Part shown: one piece after another, positions 15,879 through 24,096 of the stretch
How the letters are laid out: every line of letters begins with the position of its first letter
Numbering within the stretch: position 1 is the stretch's first letter
Origin: Candidatus Melainabacteria bacterium
GTDB taxonomy: Bacteria; Cyanobacteriota; Vampirovibrionia; 2-02-FULL-35-15
Reading direction: 5' to 3'
Assembly: GCA_023250205.1 (NCBI GenBank)
Contig: JAHFBE010000005.1
Span: 16,376 to 50,249 of the forward strand
DNA length: 33,874 bases
Translations under genes and position numbers: made by a program
The notes under the pieces: generated by a model
The model's database searches: none
Told to the model about the DNA's origin: nothing
The model's input: only the letters and a program-made list of their open reading frames with translations

Positions 15879-17696
15879 TTATTTTAGCATTTTTCTATTA
15901 ATAATAAACCACCATACAAGCCCAATTGAGCCTGTTAAGGAAGAAAATAACAATATAAATCCAAAAAGATTAATTGTGTAATTCTGGTTTTGAATCATAT
16001 TGCTTCCAAACAATGTAAAGCATAGAAGAAAGATTACCATATAAGAAACATGTAATTTAGAGTTGTTTTCTTTTATTTCATTTTGAAGAACATTAAATTT
16101 ATTTGATTTTATATTAACTTTTTCTTCTTCTCTAAGAACTAGTTCAGGAGTCTCTATAATTTCCTTTTCCATATTGGCGACATATTTTGGCAGTTCTTTA
16201 ATGACTTCAATATAAACACCTAGTTTTTTAATAAAATTACTTTGTTTTGGAAAGACCGTTTGTAGATAATCCCACTTTGATTCTGACTGAGACAATTTAT
16301 TTTTTAACCAGTTTTGCAGATATGGTTTGGCTACACTAATTAAACTAAATTCAGGATCCAGGGTCCTACAAACACCTTCAAGAGTGCTTGTCATTCTAAG
16401 AGTATAAGTAAACTTACTTGGAAGAACAAAAGGCTTTTCGTCAATAATATCTTTTATTTCATCTTCCAATCCTTCCAGATTTAAACTTTCAAATCTCCCC
16501 CCATCATAATAATCATAAACAGCCTGTTCTATTATTTTTTTTATAGGTTTAATATCTGAATTAGATTTAATTAGCTTTAAGTTCTTTAAAGAATCCAGCA
16601 GAGTTTCAGTGTCATTTTTTACTACACTTAATAAAATATTTGCTAGTTCTTCCCTGACAGTTTTATTTATTCTTCCAACCATTCCAAAATCATAAAATAC
16701 AATTGTGCCATCGTCTTTTACTACAATATTTCCCGGATGAGGATCTGCATGGTAAAAACCATCTTCAAAGAATTGTTTAAAGTAAATATTAACCAGATGA
16801 ACGGCTATATCTTTTGGGATAAGACCTTTTTGTTTTATTGATTCAATATCTGTAATTTTTGTCCCAGGTACAAATTCTATTACTATAAATTTCTTTGTAG
16901 TGTATTGCCAGTAAACTTTTGGAATGCAAACCATTACTTCATGTCTTAGGTTTTTCCTTATGTGATCAGCATTCTTGCCTTCCTGAATAAAATCAATTTC
17001 TTCAAAGAGAGTTTTGCCAATTTCATCAACAATTTGTGTCCATTCTCTTCCTTTGCCAACCTCAGTGTATCTTTCCATATAAGTTGCTATGCATCTAAGG
17101 ATAGAAAGATCTCTGTAAAACAGATTGCTTAAATTTGGTCTTTGAACTTTTATTATTACTGACAAACCATTTAACAATTCTGCTTTATGTACCTGACCAA
17201 TGCTTGCAGATGCAATGGGAGCTGGGTCTATTGATTTAAAAACTTTATCAGTTGATTTCCTTAGTTCTATCTCAACAATTTCTTTTATTTCTTCAAAAGG
17301 TAATGGTGGTAAAGAATCCTGAAGCTCTGAGAGTGCTTCAATGTGCTGTTTTGGCAGTAAATCAGTTCTGCTGGATAAGAACTGACCAATTTTAATAAAG
17401 GCAGTATCAAGTTCAATAAAAGCATTCTTTAAATGTTGATGTGAATTATCCTTATCTTTCTTTATCTGATTTAAGAGTCTGTAAGCAACACTAAAAATTT
17501 GTCTAAATCTTTTATCTCTTAGGCAAAAATATGACAATAGAAACGACTCTTGAAAAAAAGAGAGCCAATTGCCTCGAAAATCTTTTTCTCTCTCCGGAAG
17601 ATTGAAGGTGCTTTGAATTAAGTTTATATCATAAAAATTATGTTCTTCTGGAATATCTTTTGTAGAGGATTTTATTTTTTCAATTGTTTTAGGCAA
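15879..17696 (-). CDS. ABC1/UbiB-family atypical kinase-like protein
   Basis: A 605-aa protein with the family landmarks: the KxGQ motif in FIKIGQFLSSRTDLLP, the Ala-rich loop ASASIGQVHKAEL, a catalytic region FYHADPHPGNIVV and the metal-binding DFGMVGRINK. Two membrane helices lie at the C-terminus (about 548-570 and 578-600). UbiB/ADCK proteins support isoprenoid quinone or lipid metabolism as ATPases at the membrane. The start is TTG, since no ATG fits the N-terminal region; the phasin-like gene ends 4 nt upstream, so the two are coupled. ssb follows 23 nt later. Confidence 0.92.
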   Translation of the reverse strand: MPKTIEKIKSSTKDIPEEHNFYDINLIQSTFNLPEREKDFRGNWLSFFQESFLLSYFCLRDKRFRQIFSVAYRLLNQIKKDKDNSHQHLKNAFIELDTAFIKIGQFLSSRTDLLPKQHIEALSELQDSLPPLPFEEIKEIVEIELRKSTDKVFKSIDPAPIASASIGQVHKAELLNGLSVIIKVQRPNLSNLFYRDLSILRCIATYMERYTEVGKGREWTQIVDEIGKTLFEEIDFIQEGKNADHIRKNLRHEVMVCIPKVYWQYTTKKFIVIEFVPGTKITDIESIKQKGLIPKDIAVHLVNIYFKQFFEDGFYHADPHPGNIVVKDDGTIVFYDFGMVGRINKTVREELANILLSVVKNDTETLLDSLKNLKLIKSNSDIKPIKKIIEQAVYDYYDGGRFESLNLEGLEDEIKDIIDEKPFVLPSKFTYTLRMTSTLEGVCRTLDPEFSLISVAKPYLQNWLKNKLSQSESKWDYLQTVFPKQSNFIKKLGVYIEVIKELPKYVANMEKEIIETPELVLREEEKVNIKSNKFNVLQNEIKENNSKLHVSYMVIFLLCFTLFGSNMIQNQNYTINLFGFILLFSSLTGSIGLVWWFIINRKMLK

Positions 17697-17700
17697 GATT

Positions 17701-18087
17701 TTATCGCTTTGCAGTATTCATCTGTGATTTTAAATCAACAATTTCAGCACGTAATCCTGCGATTTCAGATCTAATATCATTTAATTCCATTGAATCGAGC
17801 AAAGAATTATTTGTAAGTTCAGTAAGTTTATCTTTTATAAACCCTTTTATTTGCAACTCATTTATTTGAGCTCTGTGGGTAATTTCACTGATTAATTGGA
17901 ATAATTCTTCTTTTGCTTTATCCTTTAGCTTTGACTGTATAGTTTCTTCAGGCTTTTTGTTTTGAACTTTGTCTCTAAAATTGTTTATTTGGATTACAAA
18001 GTCACAAGCCTTTGATTCAAACTTTTCTTTGATGATTTCTGCTGCTGCTTTTGCTGTTAGGATAACTTTTGCTATGTCTTTTAACAT
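17701..18087 (-). CDS. Phasin-like coiled-coil protein
   Basis: A 128-aa, almost wholly helical protein. An amphipathic N-terminal helix (MLKDIAKVILTAKAAAEIIKEKF) is followed by basic linker and a C-terminal leucine/isoleucine heptad coiled coil (IRSEIAGLRAEIVDLKSQM). This layout is that of small phasin/PhaI-like proteins, which bind hydrophobic granule or membrane surfaces and are often found next to UbiB-like genes, as here (4 nt apart). No polyhydroxyalkanoate synthase is in the window, so the granule role is unsupported. A GATAAT box ends 6 nt before the ATG with no ribosome site. Confidence 0.6.
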   Translation of the reverse strand: MLKDIAKVILTAKAAAEIIKEKFESKACDFVIQINNFRDKVQNKKPEETIQSKLKDKAKEELFQLISEITHRAQINELQIKGFIKDKLTELTNNSLLDSMELNDIRSEIAGLRAEIVDLKSQMNTAKR

Positions 18088-18213
18088 AGTTTAATTATCT
18101 CATATTGAAATGGCATAATATATTCGTAATGACAAAGAAAAAAAAGAAAGGAACAACTTTAACTCAGTTAACCCTAGGATGATTTACCAGCGAATAATTA
18201 ATAAGGAAAGATT

Positions 18214-18244
18214 TTGACGATTCATTCGGCAAAATCTGTATAAT
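18214..18244 (+). promoter_or_regulatory. Promoter of the amidase gene
   Basis: TTGACG at 18214-18219 and a perfect TATAAT at 18239-18244, with a somewhat long 19-bp spacer. The -10 overlaps the ATG at 18243 called by the ORF track, so that codon cannot be the start; transcription would begin near the ATG at 18252. Confidence 0.55.
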
Positions 18245-18251
18245 GTTAAAA

Positions 18252-19235
18252 ATGGCAGATCGTAAGCACTTTGCAAAGCCCGACAAGCGAAGAATGAGCG
18301 AGGAGGGCGGTAAGAAAATGATCTGGGTTTATCCGCCAAATAATTGGGTTTCAAATTACAACGAAACGTTTGTATATGGGTGGTGTGAGCCAAAGGCAAA
18401 ATTATTTGTTGAGGCAGGTTTCCCGCCAGAGGTGGGTCCGCCTTCGGCGGAAAAACCTGCCTGTACCAAACCGATACCTGTACGAATCTTCCCAAATGGA
18501 AATTTTGCACAATCCATTAAATTGCCGGATAAAAAAAATATTGTTAGTTTAATACAAATTTTAAATGGAAAGAAGAAAGTAGTTTCTAGGAATGTCATTG
18601 CGGATACAAATGTAGGGATTTACCACGGTAAATCCCTGAAATCGAAAAAAACAAAAAAAGAAATTGTAGGGGCAGAACAACATGTCTGCCCATTACGAGT
18701 TATCATTATTGATCCCGGTCATGGTGGAAAAGAACACGGCACTCATTCTCCAAAAGGAATCCCGGAAAAAGTTTTTAATTTAGAGATTGCAAAATTGTTA
18801 TTCAACAAATTGCGTAGACGCGTTGCATCCAACGCGTCTACGGTACAAATTTATCTAACACGTACAAATGATAAAGATATTTCATTAAAACAAAGAATTG
18901 ATTTTGCAAAGAAGAAAAAGTGTAATTTATTTATTTCTATTCATCACAATGCTCTTCCTGATAATGAGAATCCTCTAAAACACAGGGGTGTGGGTGTTTA
19001 TTATACGCATGATTTTGTAAAACCTCTTGCCAAAAACTTTTTGGATTCTATTTCCAGAGAGGCAAAAATGAAAAAATATGGAATATTTAAAAGAGATTTT
19101 GCTGTAACAAGACCAGACTTTTACACGGGCATTTTAATAGAATGTGGGTTTTTAATTCACCCTGAAGAGGGGGAGTATGTTATTAAAAAAGCTATTCAAG
19201 AAAAAATTGTTAGAGGAATTATAAAAAGTTTGTAA
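18252..19235 (+). CDS. N-acetylmuramoyl-L-alanine amidase (Amidase_3) carrying several in-frame repeat insertions
   Basis: A zinc amidase that cuts the bond between MurNAc and the stem peptide. The catalytic domain runs from RVIIIDPGHGGKEHG (first Zn His) through GIPEKVFNLEIAK (Zn Glu) and FISIHHNALPD (Zn His) to GILIECGFL (catalytic Glu). In front is a beta-type domain (WVYPPNNWVSNYNETFVYGWCEPKAKLFVE ... IFPNGNFAQSIKLP). Four palindromic repeats interrupt the gene without breaking the frame, all outside the metal-binding motifs. Starts: 18252 lies 7 nt after TATAAT; 18318 has AGGAGG 11 nt upstream and is equally possible. Neither gives a signal peptide, which is odd for a wall enzyme. Confidence 0.9.
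   Translation: MADRKHFAKPDKRRMSEEGGKKMIWVYPPNNWVSNYNETFVYGWCEPKAKLFVEAGFPPEVGPPSAEKPACTKPIPVRIFPNGNFAQSIKLPDKKNIVSLIQILNGKKKVVSRNVIADTNVGIYHGKSLKSKKTKKEIVGAEQHVCPLRVIIIDPGHGGKEHGTHSPKGIPEKVFNLEIAKLLFNKLRRRVASNASTVQIYLTRTNDKDISLKQRIDFAKKKKCNLFISIHHNALPDNENPLKHRGVGVYYTHDFVKPLAKNFLDSISREAKMKKYGIFKRDFAVTRPDFYTGILIECGFLIHPEEGEYVIKKAIQEKIVRGIIKSL
18413..18461. repeat. GC-rich nested hairpin inserted in the amidase gene
   Basis: Outer arms GGCAGGTTT / AAACCTGCC enclose an inner stem TCCGCC-TTC-GGCGGA. It encodes roughly AGFPPEVGPPSAEKPACT in the N-terminal domain, between KLFVE and KPIPVRIFPNGNF, which would read naturally without it. Composition is far more GC-rich than the gene around it. Confidence 0.75.
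18614..18637. repeat. 11-bp-stem palindrome in the amidase gene
   Basis: AGGGATTTACC and its exact reverse complement are separated by 2 nt. It encodes about VGIYHGKSL in the linker between the N-terminal domain and the catalytic domain. Confidence 0.7.
18670..18691. repeat. 7-bp-stem inverted repeat in the amidase gene
   Basis: GGGCAGA / TCTGCCC around an 8-nt loop, encoding about GAEQHVCPL directly before the catalytic domain. It is preceded by GTAGG, a start seen in related dispersed repeats. Confidence 0.55.
18813..18842. repeat. 30-bp palindromic element in the amidase gene
   Basis: A perfect 13-bp stem (CGTAGACGCGTTG and its complement) with a 4-nt loop. It adds ten residues (RRVASNASTV) between KLLFNKLR and QIYLTRTND, where the family normally has a very short turn. 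It resembles the palindrome in tsaC (28458-28487) and the core of the intergenic elements (GAGACGTTGCA half-site). Confidence 0.85.
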
Positions 19236-19240
19236 AGCAT

Positions 19241-19378
19241 TTACTGATTTGGAGGACTTTGATTCGGTTGTTCTGGTGGTGATGGTGGAGCTCCGTAATC
19301 AATTAGATAACGTCTGTTATTAGCAATAGAATTTCCTGCTTGCTCTTGTGTTGGGGTTAAATCGGAGCTGGCATAGTA
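19241..19378 (-). pseudogene. Possible remnant of a gene (C-terminal 45 codons)
   Basis: Minus-strand frame reading KYYYASSDLTPTQEQAGNSIANNRRYLIDYGAPPSPPEQPNQ... and ending in a proper stop, but with an in-frame TAG just upstream and no start codon. The peptide looks protein-like, with a Pro/Gln-rich tail. It fills most of the 19236-19457 gap between the amidase and ruvA. It could equally be chance in non-coding sequence. Confidence 0.25.
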
Positions 19379-19457
19379 ATACTTCTATTTAATCAAATTA
19401 AGAAGCTTAACTTCAAGAGGAAATATCAAATTTTTCTAAAGCTATATAATTTAGTCG

Positions 19458-20099
19458 TTACTGTTTCACGCTGGCTAACCACTTTAAAGCTGCATGTACT
19501 ACTGTTTCGCTGTCCTTGTGGTTTTCATTTGTTTGTGAAATTGCTTGATTGATTTCTTGGTTTGAATAACCCAATGATTGTAGAACTGAGCGAGCATCAT
19601 TTAGTGAGTTTTGTTCTGTGTTTTGATTTGTCGGGTCTTTGGTTTTTAAATTCCCTGAATATGCAATTGGAAGATTTTTCCAGTTTTTAATTTTTTCTTT
19701 TAACTCTAAAACAATTCTGCTTGCAGTTTTTTCTCCGATTCCCTGAGATTTTTTTAAGTGAGTAATATCACCATTTAAAATCGAATAGGAAATTTCACTT
19801 ACAGTTAAATTATTTAATAGATTTAAAGCAGTTTTTGGCCCTATTCCTGAAACACTAAATAGCAAATTAAATAGCTCTTTTTCAATTAAGCTTGGAAAAC
19901 CAAAAAGAGTCATTTGATCTTCTTTATGAACTAAAGTTGTATAGACTGTTGTGGTATCTCCTTTTTTGCCAATTAACCCAAGTGCAGATAAGCTTGTATG
20001 TATCTCATAACCAATTCCACTTACATCAAGGATAACTTTTTCTGAACCTACGGGTTCAGTTATCTTTTCTGTAATGATTCCTCTTAGAAATTGGTACAT
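19458..20099 (-). CDS. ruvA: Holliday junction branch migration protein RuvA
   Basis: A 213-aa RuvA. Domain I (MYQFLRGIITEKITEP...VILDVSGIGYEIHTSLSAL) is an OB fold; domain II has the two helix-hairpin-helix motifs LLFSVSGIGPKTALNLL and KKSQGIGEKTASRIVLELKEK that grip DNA; a flexible linker leads to the RuvB-binding domain III (NDARSVLQSLGYSNQEINQAI ... ALKWLA). Length is normal. ruvB and ruvC are not in the window. It is divergent from the thioredoxin gene across 99 nt. Confidence 0.96.
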   Translation of the reverse strand: MYQFLRGIITEKITEPVGSEKVILDVSGIGYEIHTSLSALGLIGKKGDTTTVYTTLVHKEDQMTLFGFPSLIEKELFNLLFSVSGIGPKTALNLLNNLTVSEISYSILNGDITHLKKSQGIGEKTASRIVLELKEKIKNWKNLPIAYSGNLKTKDPTNQNTEQNSLNDARSVLQSLGYSNQEINQAISQTNENHKDSETVVHAALKWLASVKQ

Positions 20100-20198
20100 A
20101 GTCTTTTGGTTGATATAATAAAGCCTACATCAGTTAGAAGTTTAACAGGTGTAAAAAATTTAATTTCATACATATAAAGAAAGGTTTTTGTTAAAACA

Positions 20199-20522
20199 AT
20201 GTCAAACGTAGGTGATGTATCAGACGCAACATTTGAAGCAGAGGTCCTTAAATCTGCAATTCCAGTCTTAGTAGACTTTTGGGCTCCATGGTGTGGACCT
20301 TGCAGGGCGGTAGCACCTGTAGTTGATGAAATTGCAAATGAGTATAAGGGAAAGTTAAAGGTATTGAAACTTAACACGGATGAAAATCCAAAAACAGCCC
20401 AATCATACAGAATTAGTGGCATTCCCAGCCTAATGGTTTTCAAAAATGGACAGCCGGTGGAACAAGTAGTTGGTGCAGTACCAAAAGCAACACTTTCTTC
20501 AGCCGTTGATAAGCACGTCTAA
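20199..20522 (+). CDS. trxA: Thioredoxin
   Basis: A 107-aa thioredoxin with the active site [14 protein letters not shown] and the cis-proline loop [14 protein letters not shown]. It reduces protein disulfides in the cytoplasm, using thioredoxin reductase as electron source. There is no signal peptide. GAAAGG lies 14 nt upstream of the ATG. The flippase-like gene starts 10 nt after its stop, so the two may share a transcript. Confidence 0.96.
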   Translation: MSNVGDVSDATFEAEVLKSAIPVLVDFWAPWCGPCRAVAPVVDEIANEYKGKLKVLKLNTDENPKTAQSYRISGIPSLMVFKNGQPVEQVVGAVPKATLSSAVDKHV

Positions 20523-20532
20523 CTTAACTAAG

Positions 20533-21552
20533 ATGAATACTCTAGCTGAAGATTCAAAGGATCATAAAACTAAAAGAAAACAAAAACTAAAAAATGTTTT
20601 AAGGCTTTTAATTAGTTTAATAGCGTTTACATGTCTAATTAAATTTGGAAGAGTTGATCTCCATACTGCGTTTAAATACCTTATTAAGGTTAATCCTGTT
20701 TTTTTTGCTTTAGCATATCTTTGTTATTTAAGTACTATGTTAATTGCTGCGATGAGATTTCATTTTTCGTCACATGTCCTGGGATTTAATAAAAAATATT
20801 TTCAACTGTTACAGCTAAATTTTGTTGGTACTTTTTTTAACAACTTTTTACCTACTACATTTGGCGGTGATGCTTTAAGAGGCTATTATTTAAGACAAGG
20901 AACTCATATATCTTTAGCTAAGGCAGCTGCCTGTATTATTTATGAACGTTATACAGGAATGATTGTTCTATTCTGGGCAGCCTCATTTGTCTTTATTCTA
21001 CAGAGCTTGGGGGTTATACATACTAGCTGGGGAATCCCCAATCAACTAATTATGTTTACACACCTTGGTTCAATTATAACTATATTCTTAATTCCATTTT
21101 TGCCACAGCTTAGTAACCTATTCTTAGGAAATTCAAACTGGGTTTATAAGAAAATTATTGAGCCTGTTGTTGTTTATTGGCATGATTTAAAGTTAATGAC
21201 AAGAATTCTTTTACTTTCTTTCTTGCTTCAATCATTTGTCCTGTTATGTCATTTTTTCATTGCTCTTGCTTTAGATATTAAAATCCCTTTCAGTTATTAC
21301 TTTGCTTTTTATCCACTTACTACAATTGCAGGCTTTATGATTCCTAGTTTAAATGGGCTTGGTATTAGAGAAGGAACTTATATCTATTTCTTAAGCAAGG
21401 TAAATGTTAGTAATGAAGAGGGTTTGGCGTTTAGTATTTGTTGGTTAATTGTTTTGCTTATTACAAGCTTCATAGGTGGTGTTGTTTATATGTTTGGAGA
21501 TTTTAGGAAACATAAGCCATTAGAAGATGCTAGTCATGAATCAAATAATTAA
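20533..21552 (+). CDS. Flippase-like integral membrane protein (UPF0104/LPG synthase TM-region family)
   Basis: About 339 aa with a basic cytoplasmic start (KDHKTKRKQKLKNVL) and around seven or eight membrane helices. FNNFLPTTFGGDALRGYYL and SLNGLGIREGTYIYFLSKV are the conserved loops of the family related to the membrane half of MprF and to AglD. Members are thought to move lipids or lipid-linked sugars across membranes. The track start at 20470 lies within the thioredoxin gene; the ATG at 20533, just after that gene ends, is preferred. Its stop overlaps the convergent exporter gene through a shared TTAA. Confidence 0.82.
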   Translation: MNTLAEDSKDHKTKRKQKLKNVLRLLISLIAFTCLIKFGRVDLHTAFKYLIKVNPVFFALAYLCYLSTMLIAAMRFHFSSHVLGFNKKYFQLLQLNFVGTFFNNFLPTTFGGDALRGYYLRQGTHISLAKAAACIIYERYTGMIVLFWAASFVFILQSLGVIHTSWGIPNQLIMFTHLGSIITIFLIPFLPQLSNLFLGNSNWVYKKIIEPVVVYWHDLKLMTRILLLSFLLQSFVLLCHFFIALALDIKIPFSYYFAFYPLTTIAGFMIPSLNGLGIREGTYIYFLSKVNVSNEEGLAFSICWLIVLLITSFIGGVVYMFGDFRKHKPLEDASHESNN

Positions 21553-23294
21553 CGATTTATAAGTGATGAGTCTCGTTTTACAATTTCTCCATTTTCAATT
21601 GCAATGATTCTATCAGCACTATTAATAGTTGATTGTTTGTGAGCAATAATAATAACTGTTCTGTTTTTTACAAGCTCATTAATGGCTTCCTGAATATACT
21701 CTTCTGACTCATGATCTAAATGGCTTGTTGGCTCATCTAAAATTAATATAGGTGCGTCTTTAAGAAATGCCCTTGCAAGAGCAATTCTTTGTCTTTGTCC
21801 GCCAGAAAGTTTTATCCCATTTTCCCCTACAATAGTTTCAAAGCCCTCGTAAAATTTATCAACAAATTCCATTACATGAGCTTTTTTTGCAGCTTCCAAA
21901 ATCTCTTTTTCTGTTGCATCAGGCTTTCCAAAATTAATGTTTTCTCTTACGGTACAGTTAAATAATGCTTGTTCCTGTGTAACTAAAGCTATTTGAGATC
22001 TTAAAGAGTGAATACCAATAGATTTGATATCAATTCCATCAATCTCAATACTGCCGGACTGAGGATCATAGAAACGAGGGATTAGGCTGACTAAAGTAGT
22101 TTTACCAACACCAGAAGGTCCAATTAATGCAATCTTTTCACCTGGATTGATTTCAAGGTTTATATTTTTTAATACCTCCATCCCATCAAAGTAATTAAAA
22201 TTTAAGTCTTTGAAAATTATTTGTCCTTTTAATCTCTTTATGTGCGACGTTGTTTTTGGCTCTTTTAATGAAGGTTGTTGATCTAGTATTTCAAAGACTC
22301 TTTCACTAGCACCAAGTGCTTGTTGTAATGTAGACCAAACTCGACTGATTCTCTTTATCGGTTCATATAATAAAACAGTGGTTAAAAAGTAAGAAGAAAA
22401 ATCCCCAAGTGTAATCTGATGGATAACTACGCTTTTCATTCCACACCAGAAAACAAAAGCTACTCCACACGCTCCAACAAGAGCAGTTATTGGTGAAATC
22501 ATTGCTTCAATTGTTACTGTTTTTTTTAGTGTAGCAAAAAGCTTTGAGTTTATTTCTTGAAATTGCTTGTTTCTTACGGACTCTAGATTGTAGGCTTGTG
22601 ATAGCTTTAAGTTTTGCAAGCTTTCTTGTACATAGGCAGAAATATCACCGATATTTTCCTGTCCTTTTCTACTTAATTTTCTTAGTCTTTTAGCAAGATT
22701 TACAACCGGGATAACAAATAAAGGAATAACAACTCCAGCTACAAGAGTTAAATACCAGTTCACAGAGATTAGCCAGGCAAAAAGAAAAATTGCTTTGCTC
22801 GAGTCATTAAAAATAGTTGTTATTGTTTCTGCTACCCAGGATTGAACTGCTACAAGATCATTTGTTACTCTTGAAACATATGATCCACTCATTTCTTTTG
22901 TTACTTGAGATAAAGAAAGTTTTTGTAAATGCTCATGTAACTTATTTCTAATATCTCTTACAGTTGCAATTCCAACATATCGAATACAAAATTGATATAG
23001 GAATCTTAGTAGCCCATCTGAAAAATAAGCAATTACAATTAGAATAGGGATTAATCCAAGTAGTTCTGTAGTATGAATACTCATACTTGGAGAACCAATA
23101 AGGGTTTTAAGTTGTTTTGGTAATAGAAAAAGCCTTCCCTGTTGATTTGGCATATTTAAGCCATCTACAGCAATCTTTACGAGCCAAGAGGGGAGAAGGG
23201 ATATAAGCCCACCAAGAACCATTGAAACAAATGCAATTGAAAATAAAAACCAGTATTTTTTTCCAAATGATAATAGTCTTGTCAATGTGTTCAT
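21549..23294 (-). CDS. MsbA-type ABC exporter (fused membrane and ATPase domains)
   Basis: A 581-aa half-transporter: six helices in about residues 1-320, then an ATPase domain with Walker A GPSGVGKTTLVSL, the Q-loop region ALVTQEQALFNCTVRENI, signature LSGGQRQRIALARAF and Walker B ILILDEPTSHLDHESEE, and the switch His in IIIAHKQS. It should act as a homodimer exporting lipid or other hydrophobic cargo. Given lptB/lptF nearby, a lipid A or lipid flippase role is plausible but not shown. A TATAAT ends 9 nt before the ATG with no Shine-Dalgarno. Confidence 0.93.
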   Translation of the reverse strand: MNTLTRLLSFGKKYWFLFSIAFVSMVLGGLISLLPSWLVKIAVDGLNMPNQQGRLFLLPKQLKTLIGSPSMSIHTTELLGLIPILIVIAYFSDGLLRFLYQFCIRYVGIATVRDIRNKLHEHLQKLSLSQVTKEMSGSYVSRVTNDLVAVQSWVAETITTIFNDSSKAIFLFAWLISVNWYLTLVAGVVIPLFVIPVVNLAKRLRKLSRKGQENIGDISAYVQESLQNLKLSQAYNLESVRNKQFQEINSKLFATLKKTVTIEAMISPITALVGACGVAFVFWCGMKSVVIHQITLGDFSSYFLTTVLLYEPIKRISRVWSTLQQALGASERVFEILDQQPSLKEPKTTSHIKRLKGQIIFKDLNFNYFDGMEVLKNINLEINPGEKIALIGPSGVGKTTLVSLIPRFYDPQSGSIEIDGIDIKSIGIHSLRSQIALVTQEQALFNCTVRENINFGKPDATEKEILEAAKKAHVMEFVDKFYEGFETIVGENGIKLSGGQRQRIALARAFLKDAPILILDEPTSHLDHESEEYIQEAINELVKNRTVIIIAHKQSTINSADRIIAIENGEIVKRDSSLINR

Positions 23295-23303
23295 GAGACT
23301 AAA

Positions 23304-23309
23304 ATTATA
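23304..23309 (-). promoter_or_regulatory. -10 box of the ABC exporter gene
   Basis: Perfect TATAAT on the minus strand, 9 nt before the ATG, with no ribosome site between. The region where a -35 would sit falls inside the repeat at 23320-23405, so the repeat insertion may have reshaped this promoter. Confidence 0.45.
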
Positions 23310-23319
23310 TCGCCATTAC

Positions 23320-23405
23320 GTCATTGCGAGAAGTGCAACAATGAAGCAATCTCATAACATGAAAAAATTTGTGAGATTGCTTCGAGCTAAAGCCCTCGCA
23401 ATGAC
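23320..23405. repeat. Dispersed repeat folding as one long hairpin
   Basis: Ends are GTCATTGCGAG and CTCGCAATGAC, and the middle carries GAAGCAATCTCA / TGAGATTGCTTC arms, so almost the whole 86 bp can pair. It lies between the ABC exporter start and the TetR gene. The ORF listed at 23287-23469 is made by this repeat. Confidence 0.85.
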
Positions 23406-23471
23406 ATATTGCATTACATTTTTTATCAATACTTATCTATTATTCTCTAAAATAGTTAAGATTAAATAGAT

Positions 23472-24095
23472 ATGCAAGAGACTAATCTACCGCCACTGCC
23501 AAAATCAGCAAAAGCCCAGAGAACTAGGCAAAAAATTCTTGAAGCTGCAAGAACAGTTTTTGCAGAGCGAGGTTTTGCAAAGGCTACAGCAGAAGAAATT
23601 TCTACAAAAGCTGGAGTTGGATATGGTACTTTCTATCTTTATTTTGAAGATAAAAGACAAGCATTGCACACTATTCTTTCTGAAGTAGATGACCATCTTT
23701 ATCAATTGGGACAAACAGAGAGTTCTGAAAAGCAAAGATTAGGTCTTGGGGCCTTAGCTCCAATTAAAGCTATAATTGGCGGATTTTTTGATAGTTTTAA
23801 AGCATATTCTGATGTCTTAAAAATCTGTCATGAGCTTTCAGCTACAGATCCGGATTTTAAAAGTCAGCATGACAAGGTTAGAGCACGTCTAGTAGACAGA
23901 ATTAAAGGGCATATTTTGAAAGGTCTTGAGTTTGGAAATACTAGAAATGTTGATCCTGAAATTGCTTCTGTTGCTATAGCTGGAATGGTAGAAACTATTG
24001 CAGTTGAATGGTTTTTTAATAACAGATCCTGGGATAGAGAAAAAGTAATTAATACGGTTGCAAAACTTTACTACAGTGCTGTTATCAAGGGTTAA
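23472..24095 (+). CDS. TetR/AcrR-family transcriptional regulator
   Basis: A 207-aa regulator. The N-terminal helix-turn-helix is RTRQKILEAARTVFAERGFAKATAEEISTKAGVGYGTFYLYFEDKRQAL, the usual TetR signature. The C-terminal ligand domain is helical and unspecific. It stands beside the ABC exporter (divergent) and fabI (convergent, one base between stops). TetR proteins often control a divergent exporter, so the exporter is the natural candidate target; no clear operator palindrome was found apart from the repeat. A TAAGAT box lies 9 nt before the ATG. Confidence 0.93.
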   Translation: MQETNLPPLPKSAKAQRTRQKILEAARTVFAERGFAKATAEEISTKAGVGYGTFYLYFEDKRQALHTILSEVDDHLYQLGQTESSEKQRLGLGALAPIKAIIGGFFDSFKAYSDVLKICHELSATDPDFKSQHDKVRARLVDRIKGHILKGLEFGNTRNVDPEIASVAIAGMVETIAVEWFFNNRSWDREKVINTVAKLYYSAVIKG

Positions 24096-24096
24096 A

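Noticed and set aside
18129-18182. 17-codon ORF MTKKKKKGTTL... upstream of the amidase
   Set aside because: Very short, Lys-run peptide with no ribosome site; it lies in a promoter region and is not supported as a gene.
18243-18251. Amidase start at 18243 as in the ORF track
   Set aside because: The ATG overlaps a perfect TATAAT box, so it would not be in the transcript.
18184-18598. Minus-strand ORFs opposite the amidase gene
   Set aside because: Shadows of the amidase coding region; their length comes from the GC-rich hairpin insertion.
20084-20443. 119-aa minus-strand ORF opposite trxA
   Set aside because: Overlaps a fully convincing thioredoxin gene and shows no family features.
23287-23469. 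60-aa ORF on the plus strand
   Set aside because: It is generated by the hairpin repeat at 23320-23405 and has no protein-like features.
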